A stretch of DNA of 64,000 nt from DASTYU01 sp035764655 (GTDB taxonomy: Bacteria; Chloroflexota; Limnocylindria; Limnocylindrales; CSP1-4), in the NCBI GenBank assembly GCA_035764655.1, contig DASTYU010000043.1, forward strand, positions 1 to 64,000, written 5' to 3'. Below the pieces are notes generated by a model, which had not been told where the DNA came from, did not search any database, and was given only the letters and a program-made list of their open reading frames with translations. Positions 8,059 through 17,699 of the stretch are shown here, one piece after another. Position 1 is the stretch's first letter; every line of letters starts with the position of its first letter. The translations under genes and the position numbers were made by a program.

Positions 8059-11000
8059 TCAGCGCACGCTGGGCGTCGGCGCGGTGGGCAGGCTCGACGC
8101 GGGGAAGCGCTCAATCACCTCATCGGGCACGACGACCTCGATCGTCGTTCCGCGACCGGGCTCGCTGCGGCACTCGAGCTGGGCGCCGATTTTGGCCGCC
8201 CGCGCGCGCATTCCGGCGATGCCGAGGTGGCTGTCGGGTACGGCCTCGGGATCGAAGCCCTTGCCATCGTCCTCGATCCACAGGCGGACGCCGGACCGCG
8301 CGCGCTCGAGCGCGATGCGGACCTGGCGGGCCGCGGCGTGTTTCACGACGTTGTGGAGCGCCTCCTGGGAGATGCGGTAAAGCGTCTCCTCGACCTCGAG
8401 CGGCAGCCGATCGTCGACATCGGACTCGACCACGATCGGCAGGCCGATGCGTCCCTGCAGCGCCGCGCTGTGGGTGCGCAGCGCACGAACGAGGCCGTCC
8501 TGCTCCACGTTGCCGGGGCGCAGCTCGAAGATCAGCGCACGCATCTCGGCGAGCGCCTCGCGCTGGAGATCGCGCAGCTGGGCAAGCTGGGTCCGGGCCG
8601 CCTCCGGGTCGCGCTCGAGCAGCAGTTCGACGCTGCGCGCGACGAGCGTCATGGAGAACAGGGCCTGCGTCACCGAATCGTGCAGCTCGCGCGCGAGATG
8701 GGAACGCTCCTCGCTCGACGCGAGCTCGCCGGCCTGGCGGCGCAGCTCGCGCTCCAAACGCTCGCGCTCGCTGATGTCGCGCACGGTCCCCTGCCCGCCG
8801 ACGAAGCGGCCGTTTTCGGTGAGGCCGATCGCGGCGATCTCCGAGCGGAAGGTCGAGCCGTCCCGCCGGCGCAGGACGTAGTTCACGTGCTGGGTCACGT
8901 CGGGCTCGCGGGCCAGCTGCTCCCAGTTGGCGATCGCCTCGGGCATCGACTCATCGAGGGTCAGGAACCCGAAGTGCTTGCCCACGATCTCCTCGGCCGT
9001 CCAGCCGAACAAGTCGACCGCGCCATCCGCGACGAAGGTGAACCGGCCCGACGCATCCGCGCGCCAGATGACGTCCGGTGTCGTCTGCACGATCTGGCGG
9101 AAGCGCGCCTCCGATTCGCGCAACTCGCGCTCGAGGCGGTCGGTCTCCGTCATGTCGCGGACCGACCCGTTCACGCCGGCGAACTTGCCGTCGGCGTCGA
9201 GCGTGGCCATCGCCGTGAACTCGGCCGGCAGGGCGCTGCCGTCACGGCGCAGCAGGTTTACCCGTCCGCGGACCTCCTGGGACGGGCTGGTGAACGTGGC
9301 GACCCAGTCGAGCTCGGCGACCTCCTGCGACGAGGAATGCACCAGCGCGCCGAAGTGGCGCCCGAGCAGCTCGTGGGGCGTCCAGCCGGTCAGCCGCTCG
9401 CACGTGTCCGAGAGGAACGTGAACGTCGCGTCCGAACCGATCGACCAGATCATGTCCGGCGAGTTCTGGACCAGGTGGCGATAGCGTCGCTCCGAATCGG
9501 TGAGGCGCTCGAGCAGTCCCGCGTTGGTAATCGCGATCGCAGCCTGGTCCGCGAGCCCCTGCAGCAAGTCGAGCTCCTCGGGGTCGAACGAGCGCGGCTG
9601 GGCATAGGACACGGCCAGCGTCCCGATCACGCCCTCCGACTGCGAGCGGAGTGGCGCGGCGGCCATGCCGCGCAGCCCGAGCCGGTTCGCGGTCGCGATG
9701 TCGTCCTGCTCGAGCGGGATGCGCCCGTCGGTCAGGTAGTCCGCGGTCCAGACCGGTGCTGCGTCGCGGGCCGCGAGCCCGTTGATCCCTTCGCCCAACG
9801 GGAAGCGCTGGGTCTTGACCCAATCCGCCATTCGCTCGTCGCCACCCGCGACGACCACGGGGATCAGGGCGCGGCCGTCCTCGTCGAGGCGCGTGAGGTG
9901 CGCGCCGTCCGACGCCAGCAGGCGTTTCGCCTCCTCGACGACGCGTTCCAGCACCTCGCCCGGGTCGCGCAGCGAGGCGATTCGTGCCGCGATGTCGCGC
10001 AGCGTTCGCTCGCGCTCCGCACGGTGCTCGATCTCGGCGCGCGACCGGGCCAGCTCGGCGATGAGCCGCGCGTTGGTGATCGCCACCGCTGCCTGGTCCG
10101 CAAGGCCGCCGAGCACCGCCGCATCGATCTGGTCGAACTGGGCAGGCTTGCGGCGGAACACCTCGATGGTGCCAAGCGGCCCGTCCTCGCCCACGATGGG
10201 CGCCGCGATCAGCGAGCGGATGCTGCTCGCCTTTGCCAGCGCGTCGTTCGCGGGGGTGTGGACGAACTCGTCCGAGCTCAGGTAGTCGTCGATCACGATG
10301 ACGCGCCGCTCGCTGATCGCCTTGCCTGACACGCCCTCACCGAGCTTGCCGGCCGTGTCCTGGACGTCGCGCCGCTGCCGCTCGGGCAGGCCGGCGTCGA
10401 AGGCGTACTCGAGGGTCTGCGTCGTCGCGTCGTACAGCTCGAGCAGCGCCCCATCCGCGCGCAGGAGGCGCGCGGACTCCTCCACGACGTGCTGGAGCAG
10501 GTCGCCCGGCTCCCGGATCGCGGTGATCCGGGTGGCGATCTCGCGCAATGCCTGTTCGGAGCCAGCACGCCGCTCGATGACGGCCTGCGAGCCTTCCAGC
10601 GCCTGCATCAGACGGGCGTTGACGAGGGCGATCGACGCCTGCGTCGCGAGCGCGCTGAGCAGTTCCGCATCGACCTCGCGGTACACGCCGGGGGTGCGCG
10701 ACACGACCGAGATCACGCCGATCGAACCCTCTTCGCCAGGAAGCGGTGCGGCCAGGACCGCCCGGATGCCCGCGTTCGCGACGAACGCGGTGATGCCCTC
10801 GGTGGTCTCGAAACGGTCGTCGGTCGCGTAGTCCTGGGCGATCACCGGCCGCTGCTCCGCGAAGGCGAGGCCGGCCACCCCCTGGCGCGGCTTGAGCCCG
10901 CTCTCGACGGCCCAATCCGGAACGGCCTTCATGGCGTCGCCCGCGGCGTAACCCCAGCGCAGGATGTCGCGCTCCGCGTCATACAGATCGATCCGCGCGC

Positions 11001-12840
11001 CGTCCGAGTCGAGCAGGCGCGCCGCCTCGTCCACGATCCGCTGGAGCACCTCCCCGGGCTCGAGGATCGCCGACACCCTGGCGGCGATCTCGCGCAGCGT
11101 GCGCTCCGAGTCGGCCCGCTTCGCAACTTCCTCGCGCGATCGCTCCAGTTCGTCGATGAGGCGCGCGTTCATGATCGTCACGGCGCCCTGGTCGGCCAGC
11201 GCGCCCAGCAGTGCCGCGTCTTCAGGGCCGAATGCGCCGACCGGATCGGCGTACACGGTCAGGACGCCGAGCACTTCGTCGTCGCGGACCAACGGCGCGG
11301 AGATGACCGAGCGAACGCCGACCTCGCGGACGAACTGGTCGCGCTCCGACGTGTGCTCGAAGCGTTCATCGACCAGGTAGTCATCGCTCCACTCGACCTC
11401 GCGCGTGCGCAGCGCGAGCCCGGACACGCCGGCGTCCTCCTGCAGCCCGCCCTGCTCGAGCAGCTGCACGCGCTCGCCGACGCTCGACACGCCCTCGGAC
11501 AGGTGGACCCAGGCGTCGTTGAGCGAGCCCGAGCCGCCGGTCAGGTTGATCATCGCGCCGCTGCCCCGCAGCAGCCGCGCGGCCTCCTCGTTGATGACCT
11601 TGAGGATCTCGTCCTGGTCGCGCATCGCCGTCATGCGGGCCGCGATCTCGCGCAGCGCCCGCTCCGCCTCGGCGGCGCGCGCCTGCTCGCCGCGTGAACG
11701 GGCGAGCTCCTCGATGAGGCGCGCATTGGTGATCGCGATCGCGGCCTGGCTCGCGAGGATCTGGATGAGCTGCCCGTCGTCGGCATCGAAGGCGTTCGGA
11801 CGGCGCGAATACACCTCGAGGACGCCCAGCCGGCCGGCGTCGCCGGCGATCGGGGCGGCGATCATCGAACGGAACCCGGTGCGCCCAAAGAACAGGTCAG
11901 ACTGGGCGGAGGCGGGAAACTCGTCGACCAGGTTGTCGCCCGCGACGATGACCCGGTTTTCGGCAAGCGCGCGACCGGTCGCGCCCACCCCCAGCTCGAT
12001 CCACAGCTCGGCGCGCTCCTCGGCCGAGAACAGCAGCGACAGGCCCGAGTCGAACGCCCAGTGGAGGACGTCCGTCGCGGGGTCCAGGACGTCGAGGATC
12101 GCGCCGTCGGCGTGGATCAGGCGGCTGGCCTCGTCGACCGTGCGCTGCAGCACGGCGTCGAGATCGCTCGCGCTGCTGATACGCGCGGCGATCTCGCGCA
12201 GGCTGCGCTCGATCTCGGCGCGCTGGGCCAGCTCACGGCGCGAGCGGTCCAGGTCGGCGATCAACCGGGCGTTGGCGATCGCCGCGGCGGCATGGTCCGC
12301 GAGCGCGCGGACCAGCGCGATCTGGGCGGGGTCGAAGGCGCCGGTCCGATTCGAGAACGCGCCGAGCGCCCCGAAGACCTCCTCGCCGCTGACCAGTGGC
12401 GCGACGACCATCGAGCGAATCCCGCTGTCGGCCACCATCCGGTCGGCATCGGGCGCGTGGTCGAAGGCATCGTCAGTCGCGTAATCGTCGGTCTTGACCA
12501 CGCTCCGTTCGGCGACGGCCCGGCCGAACATCCCGAGCCCGATGGGCAGCTCGATCCGGCGCACCAGGCGGCGGCTCTCCTCGCTCTCGATGCCCGCGTC
12601 GAAGGCAAAGCGGAGGATGTCGGTTCCAGGGTCGAGCAGGTACACCATCGCCCCGTCCGCATCGAGCAGGCGGGCCGCCTCGTCGACGGCACCGATCAGG
12701 AGCGCGTCGACGGCTGGTCCGTAGGCGGACGGGGTCGTGCCGTTCGTCTTTGTTTCGGCAGGCACGCGTCGGGCCGACGTCGGGATGACCGGCGCGGCCG
12801 CGGCCACAGTGGTATCGGGAGTGCGTTTCCGGGCTGGCAC
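8059..12840 (-). CDS. Giant sensor histidine kinase with six GAF and two PAS domains
   Basis: A 1593-residue soluble kinase with no transmembrane segment. Six GAF domains run in tandem at about 45-195, 220-370, 400-555, 585-735, 765-910 and 940-1090. Each is preceded by a similar helical linker with the core LREIAARI. Two PAS domains follow (about 1105-1215 and 1230-1340), then a HisKA_3 dimerisation domain with the phosphoacceptor His in ARELHDSVTQALFSM and a HATPase domain with the N-box QEALHNVVKHA and EDDGKGF. Ligands are unknown; GAF domains bind cyclic nucleotides, haem or chromophores in other proteins. The GTG start is 6 bases after a TATCCT element with no Shine-Dalgarno, so the message should be leaderless. 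Confidence 0.93.
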   Translation of the reverse strand: MPARKRTPDTTVAAAAPVIPTSARRVPAETKTNGTTPSAYGPAVDALLIGAVDEAARLLDADGAMVYLLDPGTDILRFAFDAGIESEESRRLVRRIELPIGLGMFGRAVAERSVVKTDDYATDDAFDHAPDADRMVADSGIRSMVVAPLVSGEEVFGALGAFSNRTGAFDPAQIALVRALADHAAAAIANARLIADLDRSRRELAQRAEIERSLREIAARISSASDLDAVLQRTVDEASRLIHADGAILDVLDPATDVLHWAFDSGLSLLFSAEERAELWIELGVGATGRALAENRVIVAGDNLVDEFPASAQSDLFFGRTGFRSMIAAPIAGDAGRLGVLEVYSRRPNAFDADDGQLIQILASQAAIAITNARLIEELARSRGEQARAAEAERALREIAARMTAMRDQDEILKVINEEAARLLRGSGAMINLTGGSGSLNDAWVHLSEGVSSVGERVQLLEQGGLQEDAGVSGLALRTREVEWSDDYLVDERFEHTSERDQFVREVGVRSVISAPLVRDDEVLGVLTVYADPVGAFGPEDAALLGALADQGAVTIMNARLIDELERSREEVAKRADSERTLREIAARVSAILEPGEVLQRIVDEAARLLDSDGARIDLYDAERDILRWGYAAGDAMKAVPDWAVESGLKPRQGVAGLAFAEQRPVIAQDYATDDRFETTEGITAFVANAGIRAVLAAPLPGEEGSIGVISVVSRTPGVYREVDAELLSALATQASIALVNARLMQALEGSQAVIERRAGSEQALREIATRITAIREPGDLLQHVVEESARLLRADGALLELYDATTQTLEYAFDAGLPERQRRDVQDTAGKLGEGVSGKAISERRVIVIDDYLSSDEFVHTPANDALAKASSIRSLIAAPIVGEDGPLGTIEVFRRKPAQFDQIDAAVLGGLADQAAVAITNARLIAELARSRAEIEHRAERERTLRDIAARIASLRDPGEVLERVVEEAKRLLASDGAHLTRLDEDGRALIPVVVAGGDERMADWVKTQRFPLGEGINGLAARDAAPVWTADYLTDGRIPLEQDDIATANRLGLRGMAAAPLRSQSEGVIGTLAVSYAQPRSFDPEELDLLQGLADQAAIAITNAGLLERLTDSERRYRHLVQNSPDMIWSIGSDATFTFLSDTCERLTGWTPHELLGRHFGALVHSSSQEVAELDWVATFTSPSQEVRGRVNLLRRDGSALPAEFTAMATLDADGKFAGVNGSVRDMTETDRLERELRESEARFRQIVQTTPDVIWRADASGRFTFVADGAVDLFGWTAEEIVGKHFGFLTLDESMPEAIANWEQLAREPDVTQHVNYVLRRRDGSTFRSEIAAIGLTENGRFVGGQGTVRDISERERLERELRRQAGELASSEERSHLARELHDSVTQALFSMTLVARSVELLLERDPEAARTQLAQLRDLQREALAEMRALIFELRPGNVEQDGLVRALRTHSAALQGRIGLPIVVESDVDDRLPLEVEETLYRISQEALHNVVKHAAARQVRIALERARSGVRLWIEDDGKGFDPEAVPDSHLGIAGMRARAAKIGAQLECRSEPGRGTTIEVVVPDEVIERFPASSLPTAPTPSVR

Positions 12841-12846
12841 GTGCGG

Positions 12847-12852
12847 AGGATA
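12847..12852 (-). promoter_or_regulatory. -10 element of the sensor kinase operon (leaderless)
   Basis: TATCCT on the minus strand ends 6 bases before the GTG at 12840. Transcription starting about 7 bases after a -10 element would begin at the start codon itself. There is no Shine-Dalgarno sequence and no obvious -35 element. Confidence 0.5.
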
Positions 12853-13081
12853 CGACGCATCGCCCAGCGCGGGGATCGCCGCCCGCCGGGGCCTTCTACG
12901 TCATCCGTCCAGCACGGCGGCCGCCTCCCGACGTGAAGCGTTGGGTGCACACGTCGTGGCGGGTGCGCCGACGCTTGCCGGGCGCAGCGGTGTGGCAGGC
13001 CCTCGACCATGGCCGCAGGACGCCGGAAGTCAGTCCGGCGCAGGCACCCTCGCCGTCATCCCACTGGAGGTCTCGTCCCAG

Positions 13082-13510
13082 ATGTTCGCTCGTCCAACCA
13101 GCCTCCGCGCCACCGACGTCGCCATCCGCATCGGAATCGTCGGCCTCGCGCTCGCGACCGGCTACATCCACTCCACCCTCGGCGGCCTGCTGTTCACGCT
13201 CAACGCGGTTGGGTACGTCGTGGGCGCCATCGCGATGGTCATCCCGCTCGCGCTCGCCGTCCGCTTCCGCTGGGCGATCCGTCTCGGCCTGATGGGCTAC
13301 GCTGCCACCACGATCATCGGGTGGGCGATCCAGGGCCCGTACTACTCGACGGCCTACCTTGCCAAGGGTATCGAGGTCGCGCTCATCGTCCTGCTGGCCA
13401 TCGACTTCGTGCGCATGGACGGCAACCCGGTCACGGTCGTCCGCCGCGAGCTGAGCTCGCTGTTCGCGCTCGTCACGCGCCGCAGCGGCCGGGTCGGCGC
13501 GGCCGCCTAG
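13082..13510 (+). CDS. Small integral membrane protein
   Basis: A 142-residue protein with about four transmembrane helices: IRIGIVGLALATGYIHS, LLFTLNAVGYVVGAIAM, a third from about VIPLALAV, and one near VALIVLLAIDFV, followed by an Arg-rich cytoplasmic tail. I place the start at ATG 13082, with GGAGG at 13066-13070; upstream codons lie in the kinase promoter region. It is followed after 38 bases by a cupredoxin lipoprotein, so the two probably form an operon linked to copper or electron transfer. No family name is recognised. Confidence 0.72.
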   Translation: MFARPTSLRATDVAIRIGIVGLALATGYIHSTLGGLLFTLNAVGYVVGAIAMVIPLALAVRFRWAIRLGLMGYAATTIIGWAIQGPYYSTAYLAKGIEVALIVLLAIDFVRMDGNPVTVVRRELSSLFALVTRRSGRVGAAA

Positions 13511-13548
13511 AACCCGCACCCAGCAACGCAGAAGGAGCATCCATCCAC

Positions 13549-13926
13549 ATGAAGCGACTGACGCTGACCCTCGGGCTCGTCGCCCTGGCCGCGGTCCTCG
13601 CCGCATGCTCGGGCACCTCGGCGGCCCCGGCCACGCCGGCCGGCCCGGCCGATCCGGACGCCCCGGTCGTCACCGCCAAGGACCTCGCGTTCTCCCCGAC
13701 CGAGGTCACCGTTCCGGCCGGCGCCCCGTTCCAGCTCGTGCTCGACAACCAGGAAAGCGCGCCGCACAACATCGCGATCTCGGACTCGACGGGCGCAAGC
13801 GTCTTCAAGGGCGAGATCGTGACGAACCAGAAGGTGACCTACCAGGTCCCGGCGCTCGCAGCGGGTGCATACCCATTCATCTGCGAGGTCCATCCGGACA
13901 TGAACGGCACCATCACGGCCGAGTAG
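13549..13926 (+). CDS. Cupredoxin-domain lipoprotein
   Basis: A 125-residue exported copper protein. The signal peptide ends in the lipobox LAAC (Cys20), so the mature protein should be membrane-anchored. The plastocyanin-like fold carries type 1 copper ligands His73 (PHNI), Cys112, His115 and Met118 in the pattern C-x2-H-x2-M, all present. It probably shuttles electrons or binds copper on the outer face of the membrane. The ATG at 13549 has GAAGGAG upstream. It is the second gene of a pair with the membrane protein before it and is followed by a strong terminator. Confidence 0.9.
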   Translation: MKRLTLTLGLVALAAVLAACSGTSAAPATPAGPADPDAPVVTAKDLAFSPTEVTVPAGAPFQLVLDNQESAPHNIAISDSTGASVFKGEIVTNQKVTYQVPALAAGAYPFICEVHPDMNGTITAE

Positions 13927-13942
13927 CCTCCCTCGAACCGCG

Positions 13943-13973
13943 AACGACCCCGGTCCCACGGACCGGGGTCGTT
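13943..13973 (+). terminator. Rho-independent terminator after the cupredoxin gene
   Basis: A perfect 14-bp stem, AACGACCCCGGTCC (13943-13956) with its complement at 13960-13973, closed by a 3-base loop CAC. It starts 16 bases after the cupredoxin stop and ends in a short T-run (GTTT). Confidence 0.85.
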
Positions 13974-14055
13974 TGGATTCGTCGGCCCGGCTCTGCGGGT
14001 TCGGCGCGTTGCGGCGATCATGGGCCGTACAGCCCACGGGGGAGCAGCACTGCCC

Positions 14056-14985
14056 ATGCTCGAGATCAATGACCTCGCCAAACGCTACGGGAACGTCGTG
14101 GCCCTCGACGGTGCGACGTTCAGCGCACGCCCCGGGCGCATCGTTGGGTTCCTCGGCCCGAACGGGGCCGGCAAGACGACAGCCATGCGTTGCATCTTCG
14201 GCCTCGCGCGACCCGACCGCGGCGAAGTTCGCTGGAAGGGCGCGGCGATCGACCGGAAGACCCGCTTGCGCTTCGGTTACATGCCCGAACAGCGCGGCCT
14301 GTACCCGCGCATGCGGGTCGGCGAGCAGCTGAGCTATTTCGGCCAGCAGCACGGGCTGTCTGGCAAGCAGGCGGAGGCAGCAGGTCGGCGCTGGCTCGAG
14401 CGACTCGGTCTCGCCGATCGGGAGAAGTCCAAGCTCGAAGAGCTGTCCCACGGCAACCAGCAGCGCATCCAGCTTGCGACGGCGCTCGTCCACGATCCAG
14501 AGCTGGTTGTCCTCGATGAGCCATTCTCCGGCCTCGACCCGCTGGGCACGGCGACGATGACCGAGGTCGTCCGCGAAGAGGCAGCCAAGGGCGTTGGGGT
14601 CGTCTTCTCGAGCCATCAGCTCGACCTGGTCGAGGACGTCTGCGAGGACGTCGTAATCATCGCCCGTGGCCGGATCGTCGCGGCGGGGCCGATCGACGAG
14701 CTCAAGGCGTCGTCGGGGCGGCGCCATCTCGACATCGAGGTGGCCGGGACCGACGGGGCGTGGATCGGCAGCCTGCCCGACGTGCAGGTGCTCGAGCACA
14801 GCGGGGGCAGGATGCGCCTCCTGGTGGACGACAGCGTGCCCCTCGACGCGCTGCTGGCTGCCGCTCGGAGCGCCGGCGAGCTGCGCCAGTTCAGCTATCA
14901 GCCACCGCGCCTGTCGGAGCTGTTCATGGAGGCGGTCGCCGAACCGGTGACGGAGCCGGCCGAACCGGCCGGGGTTCACCGATGA
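14056..14985 (+). CDS. ABC transporter ATP-binding protein, NatA-like
   Basis: A 309-residue ATPase of an ABC-2 exporter. It has Walker A GPNGAGKTT, Q-loop region MPEQRGLYPRM, signature LSHGNQQR (a variant of LSGGQ, as in NatA-type proteins), Walker B VVLDEPFSGLDP and the switch His in FSSHQLD. The C-terminal domain of about 90 residues is typical of DrrA/NatA subunits. I prefer ATG 14056 (MLEINDLAKRYG) because GGGGGAG lies 11 bases upstream; ATG 14020 is an alternative. The stop overlaps the permease start (ATGA). Substrate is unknown; relatives export sodium, drugs or peptides. Confidence 0.92.
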   Translation: MLEINDLAKRYGNVVALDGATFSARPGRIVGFLGPNGAGKTTAMRCIFGLARPDRGEVRWKGAAIDRKTRLRFGYMPEQRGLYPRMRVGEQLSYFGQQHGLSGKQAEAAGRRWLERLGLADREKSKLEELSHGNQQRIQLATALVHDPELVVLDEPFSGLDPLGTATMTEVVREEAAKGVGVVFSSHQLDLVEDVCEDVVIIARGRIVAAGPIDELKASSGRRHLDIEVAGTDGAWIGSLPDVQVLEHSGGRMRLLVDDSVPLDALLAAARSAGELRQFSYQPPRLSELFMEAVAEPVTEPAEPAGVHR

Positions 14986-16178
14986 GCCGTGCCCGAAGCA
15001 TCTGGCTCGTGGCCCGTCGGGAGCTGCTCGAACGCGGCCGCAGCCGCGGGTTCATCTTCTCGGTCCTGTTCACGACCACGATCATCATCGGATCGTTCGT
15101 CGTGCCAGTCCTGGTCTTCGGGGACGAAGGCCCGACCCGTGTGGGCGTCGTCGAGCCGGCTTCGGACCGGCTCGAGTCCGCGATCGCCACGACCGCGGCG
15201 GCACTGGACCAGGACATCGCCCTCGTCCGGTTCGCCGACCGCGAGGCCGGCGAAACGGCACTGCTCGACGACCAGGTCGCCGCGCTGCTGATCGTGCCCG
15301 AGGATCTGTCGACGCCGGGTGAGCTTGCGTTCCGCGAGTCGCCCGATCCGACGATCCAGGGTGTGGTCGGCAGCGCCGTCGCCGGGCTCCGCGTGAACGC
15401 AGCCCTCGAGGCCGAAGGCGTCGACCCCACGGCGTTCGTCGAGGCCCAGACGCCGCCCACCGTCCGCGCCCTCGAGCCACCCGAGGAGGGCGCCGACGCC
15501 CGCTTCCTCATTGCCAACATCGGCGCGGTGCTCATCCTCGTCGGTGTCTTCTCGTTCGGATTCACCGTGCTCACGGGCGTGGTCGAGGAGAAGCAGAGCC
15601 GGGTGATGGAAGTCGTCCTGTCGACCGTCCTGCCGCGTGACCTGCTCATGGGCAAGGTCCTCGGGATCGGGATCCTCGGGCTGGTCCAGCTGGCGGTGTT
15701 CGTCGTCGCGGGGTTCATCGCCGCATCGTTGACGCAGGAATTCGAGCTGCCCGCGACGACGCCCGGCGCGGCCGTCCAGCTCGTGGTGTGGTTCATCCTC
15801 GGCTACACCCTGTACTCGACCGCGCTTGGCGTGCTCGGGGCGCTCGCCTCGCGGATGGAGGAGGCGTCAAATGCGTCGACGCCGGTGACGATCGTCGCCA
15901 TGCTGTCCTACTTCGTGGCGATCTTCGCGGTGATCAACGACCCGAGTGGCCCGATCGCGATCGCGGCCTCGTTCATTCCGTTTTCGGCGCCCATGGTCGT
16001 GCCGATGCGCGCCGCGCTCGGCGCGATCACACCCGTCGAGATCCTCGTGGCGGCGCTGATCACCATCGCGGCGATCTGGGTCCTGTTCGTCGTCGGTGGA
16101 CGGGTCTACTCGGGGGCCGCCCTGCAGACGGCGGGCCGCATCCGCCTGCGCGACGCCTGGCGGTCGGCCGGGCAGTAA
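14982..16178 (+). CDS. ABC-2 type permease, NatB-like
   Basis: A 398-residue permease paired with the preceding ATPase through a 4-base ATGA overlap. It has one N-terminal helix (about 22-42), a large extracytoplasmic loop of about 160 residues, then five or six helices. Typical signatures of the family are GFTVLTGVVEEKQSRVMEV and MGKVLGIGILGLVQL, which mark the NatB/YhaP-type ABC-2 fold. Together the two proteins should form an exporter complete as a homodimer of each subunit. No substrate-specific neighbour is apparent. Confidence 0.92.
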   Translation: MSRARSIWLVARRELLERGRSRGFIFSVLFTTTIIIGSFVVPVLVFGDEGPTRVGVVEPASDRLESAIATTAAALDQDIALVRFADREAGETALLDDQVAALLIVPEDLSTPGELAFRESPDPTIQGVVGSAVAGLRVNAALEAEGVDPTAFVEAQTPPTVRALEPPEEGADARFLIANIGAVLILVGVFSFGFTVLTGVVEEKQSRVMEVVLSTVLPRDLLMGKVLGIGILGLVQLAVFVVAGFIAASLTQEFELPATTPGAAVQLVVWFILGYTLYSTALGVLGALASRMEEASNASTPVTIVAMLSYFVAIFAVINDPSGPIAIAASFIPFSAPMVVPMRAALGAITPVEILVAALITIAAIWVLFVVGGRVYSGAALQTAGRIRLRDAWRSAGQ

Positions 16179-16220
16179 GCCGAAGCCCGGCCAGACCGGT
16201 GCTACGCTCGGCGGGCTGCG

Positions 16221-17663
16221 ATGGCCCACGATGCCGACCTGACCCGGCGCCGATTCCTGCTCGCCTCGCTGGCGGCGGCCCTCGCGGCGTGCGCTGATCG
16301 CATCGATCCGACGCCGCGGCCGAGCCCAACATCATCCGCAACGGCCGTGGCCCCGGCGCCGACTCGCTCGCCGGCGGCACCCAGCGAGGTCGCCGCAGTG
16401 CCGTCGCCGACAGCGACGCCACCATCCTCGTCGGCTCCCGTTCCAACCCCCGACCCGCCGGCAATCCGCCGGCTGTACCGCGACGGCGCGCTCGCAGACG
16501 GCCGATCCGACCGGCTTGAGCTGGGCGTGAGCATCTACGTCGAAGACGGCGTCATTCGCTGGATCCGGCCGTCCGACGGTGAGGAGGATCCGGGACCGCG
16601 GCGCGGGCTCGAGCTGATCGACGCCAGCGGGGCGACCTTCGTGCCGGGCATGGTCGACGCCCACAGCCATCTCACGATGCCGGGCGGGGCGCACTGGATC
16701 GAGCGCGGGCTGGACAACCCCGCTGCGGCGCTGCGGGTCGCGGAACGCAACGCGCGCCTGCTGACCTCGGCCGGGGTGCGCTGGGCACGCGATGTCGGCG
16801 CGCCGCGCGGCGTCGACCCGGAGGATGGCCGCGAACGGGCGCTCAGCCTCGGCATCCGCGATCGCTGGGCCGAAGGGGGTCACCGCCAGTTCCCGCACAT
16901 CCGGGCGGCCGGCACGTGGCTGACCCGGACCGGCAGCCTGCCCGCCGGGCTGGCGATCGAGGCTGGGAATGCCGACGCGCTGCTCGCGGCCGCCGAGCGC
17001 CAGCTCGAGGAGGGCGCCGACCTGGTCAAGCTCTACCTCGACGGGCCCGATGCCGCGACCGCCCCGTGGTCGGCCGCCGAGGTCCGGCGCGTCGTCCGGA
17101 TGGCGCACGACCGGGATGCGCGCGTCACCGCTCATGCCGGCCGCCTGGCCGGAGCCCGTGCCGCGGTCGCGGGCGGCGTCGACGCGATCGAGCACGGCCA
17201 TGAGCTCGATGCCGACCTGGCCGCGGACATGGCCCGCCGAGGGACGTTCCTCGTCTCGACGCTGGCCGTCTTCCGCTCCTGGCTGACGTTCGGGCGGACG
17301 ACGCGGCTCGGCACGTTCCGCGGCGACGGAGCGTCCGCGATCCGCGGCCGGCTCGAGGCGGCCGAACGGAGCATTGCCATCGCGGCGCGGGCCGGTGTGC
17401 CGATCGCCGCGGGGACGGACTTCGGCGGCGGTTCCCTGCGGGCCAACCAGCTCGCCTGGGAGGTCGAGGCCCTGGTCGCCGCGGGGCTGGAGCCATTCGA
17501 GGCACTGGCTGCCGCGACGCGCACCGGGGGTGCGCTGCTCGGCGAGCGGGACGCCGGCGTGATCCGCGAGGGCGGCCCCGCCGACTTCTTTCTCGTCCAC
17601 GGCGATCCGCTCCAGAACCCGCGCGTGCTGTGGCGCGTCTGGCGGGTCGACTGGGCCGACTGA
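16221..17663 (+). CDS. Tat-exported amidohydrolase lipoprotein
   Basis: A 480-residue metal-dependent hydrolase of the amidohydrolase superfamily (imidazolonepropionase-like cyclic imidases). The N-terminus TRRRFLLASLAAALAAC combines a twin-arginine motif with a lipobox Cys, so it is probably exported folded and lipid-anchored. A Pro/Ser/Thr linker runs to about residue 85. Metal-binding positions are visible: HSH in VDAHSHL, a candidate carboxylated Lys in LVKLYLDG, His in VTAHAG and IEHGHE, and Asp in AGTDFGGG. Substrate unknown. A TACGCT element ends 12 bases before the ATG and no Shine-Dalgarno is evident. Confidence 0.88.
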   Translation: MAHDADLTRRRFLLASLAAALAACADRIDPTPRPSPTSSATAVAPAPTRSPAAPSEVAAVPSPTATPPSSSAPVPTPDPPAIRRLYRDGALADGRSDRLELGVSIYVEDGVIRWIRPSDGEEDPGPRRGLELIDASGATFVPGMVDAHSHLTMPGGAHWIERGLDNPAAALRVAERNARLLTSAGVRWARDVGAPRGVDPEDGRERALSLGIRDRWAEGGHRQFPHIRAAGTWLTRTGSLPAGLAIEAGNADALLAAAERQLEEGADLVKLYLDGPDAATAPWSAAEVRRVVRMAHDRDARVTAHAGRLAGARAAVAGGVDAIEHGHELDADLAADMARRGTFLVSTLAVFRSWLTFGRTTRLGTFRGDGASAIRGRLEAAERSIAIAARAGVPIAAGTDFGGGSLRANQLAWEVEALVAAGLEPFEALAAATRTGGALLGERDAGVIREGGPADFFLVHGDPLQNPRVLWRVWRVDWAD

Positions 17664-17699
17664 GGCTGCCGACCTACACTCCGAGGCTGGAGGTGTTCC

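Noticed and set aside
7507..10329. A 940-codon open frame on the plus strand opposite the kinase gene
   Set aside because: It is antisense to clear GAF/PAS/kinase coding sequence and its protein is low-complexity Arg/Ala/Asp sequence typical of GC-driven shadow frames.
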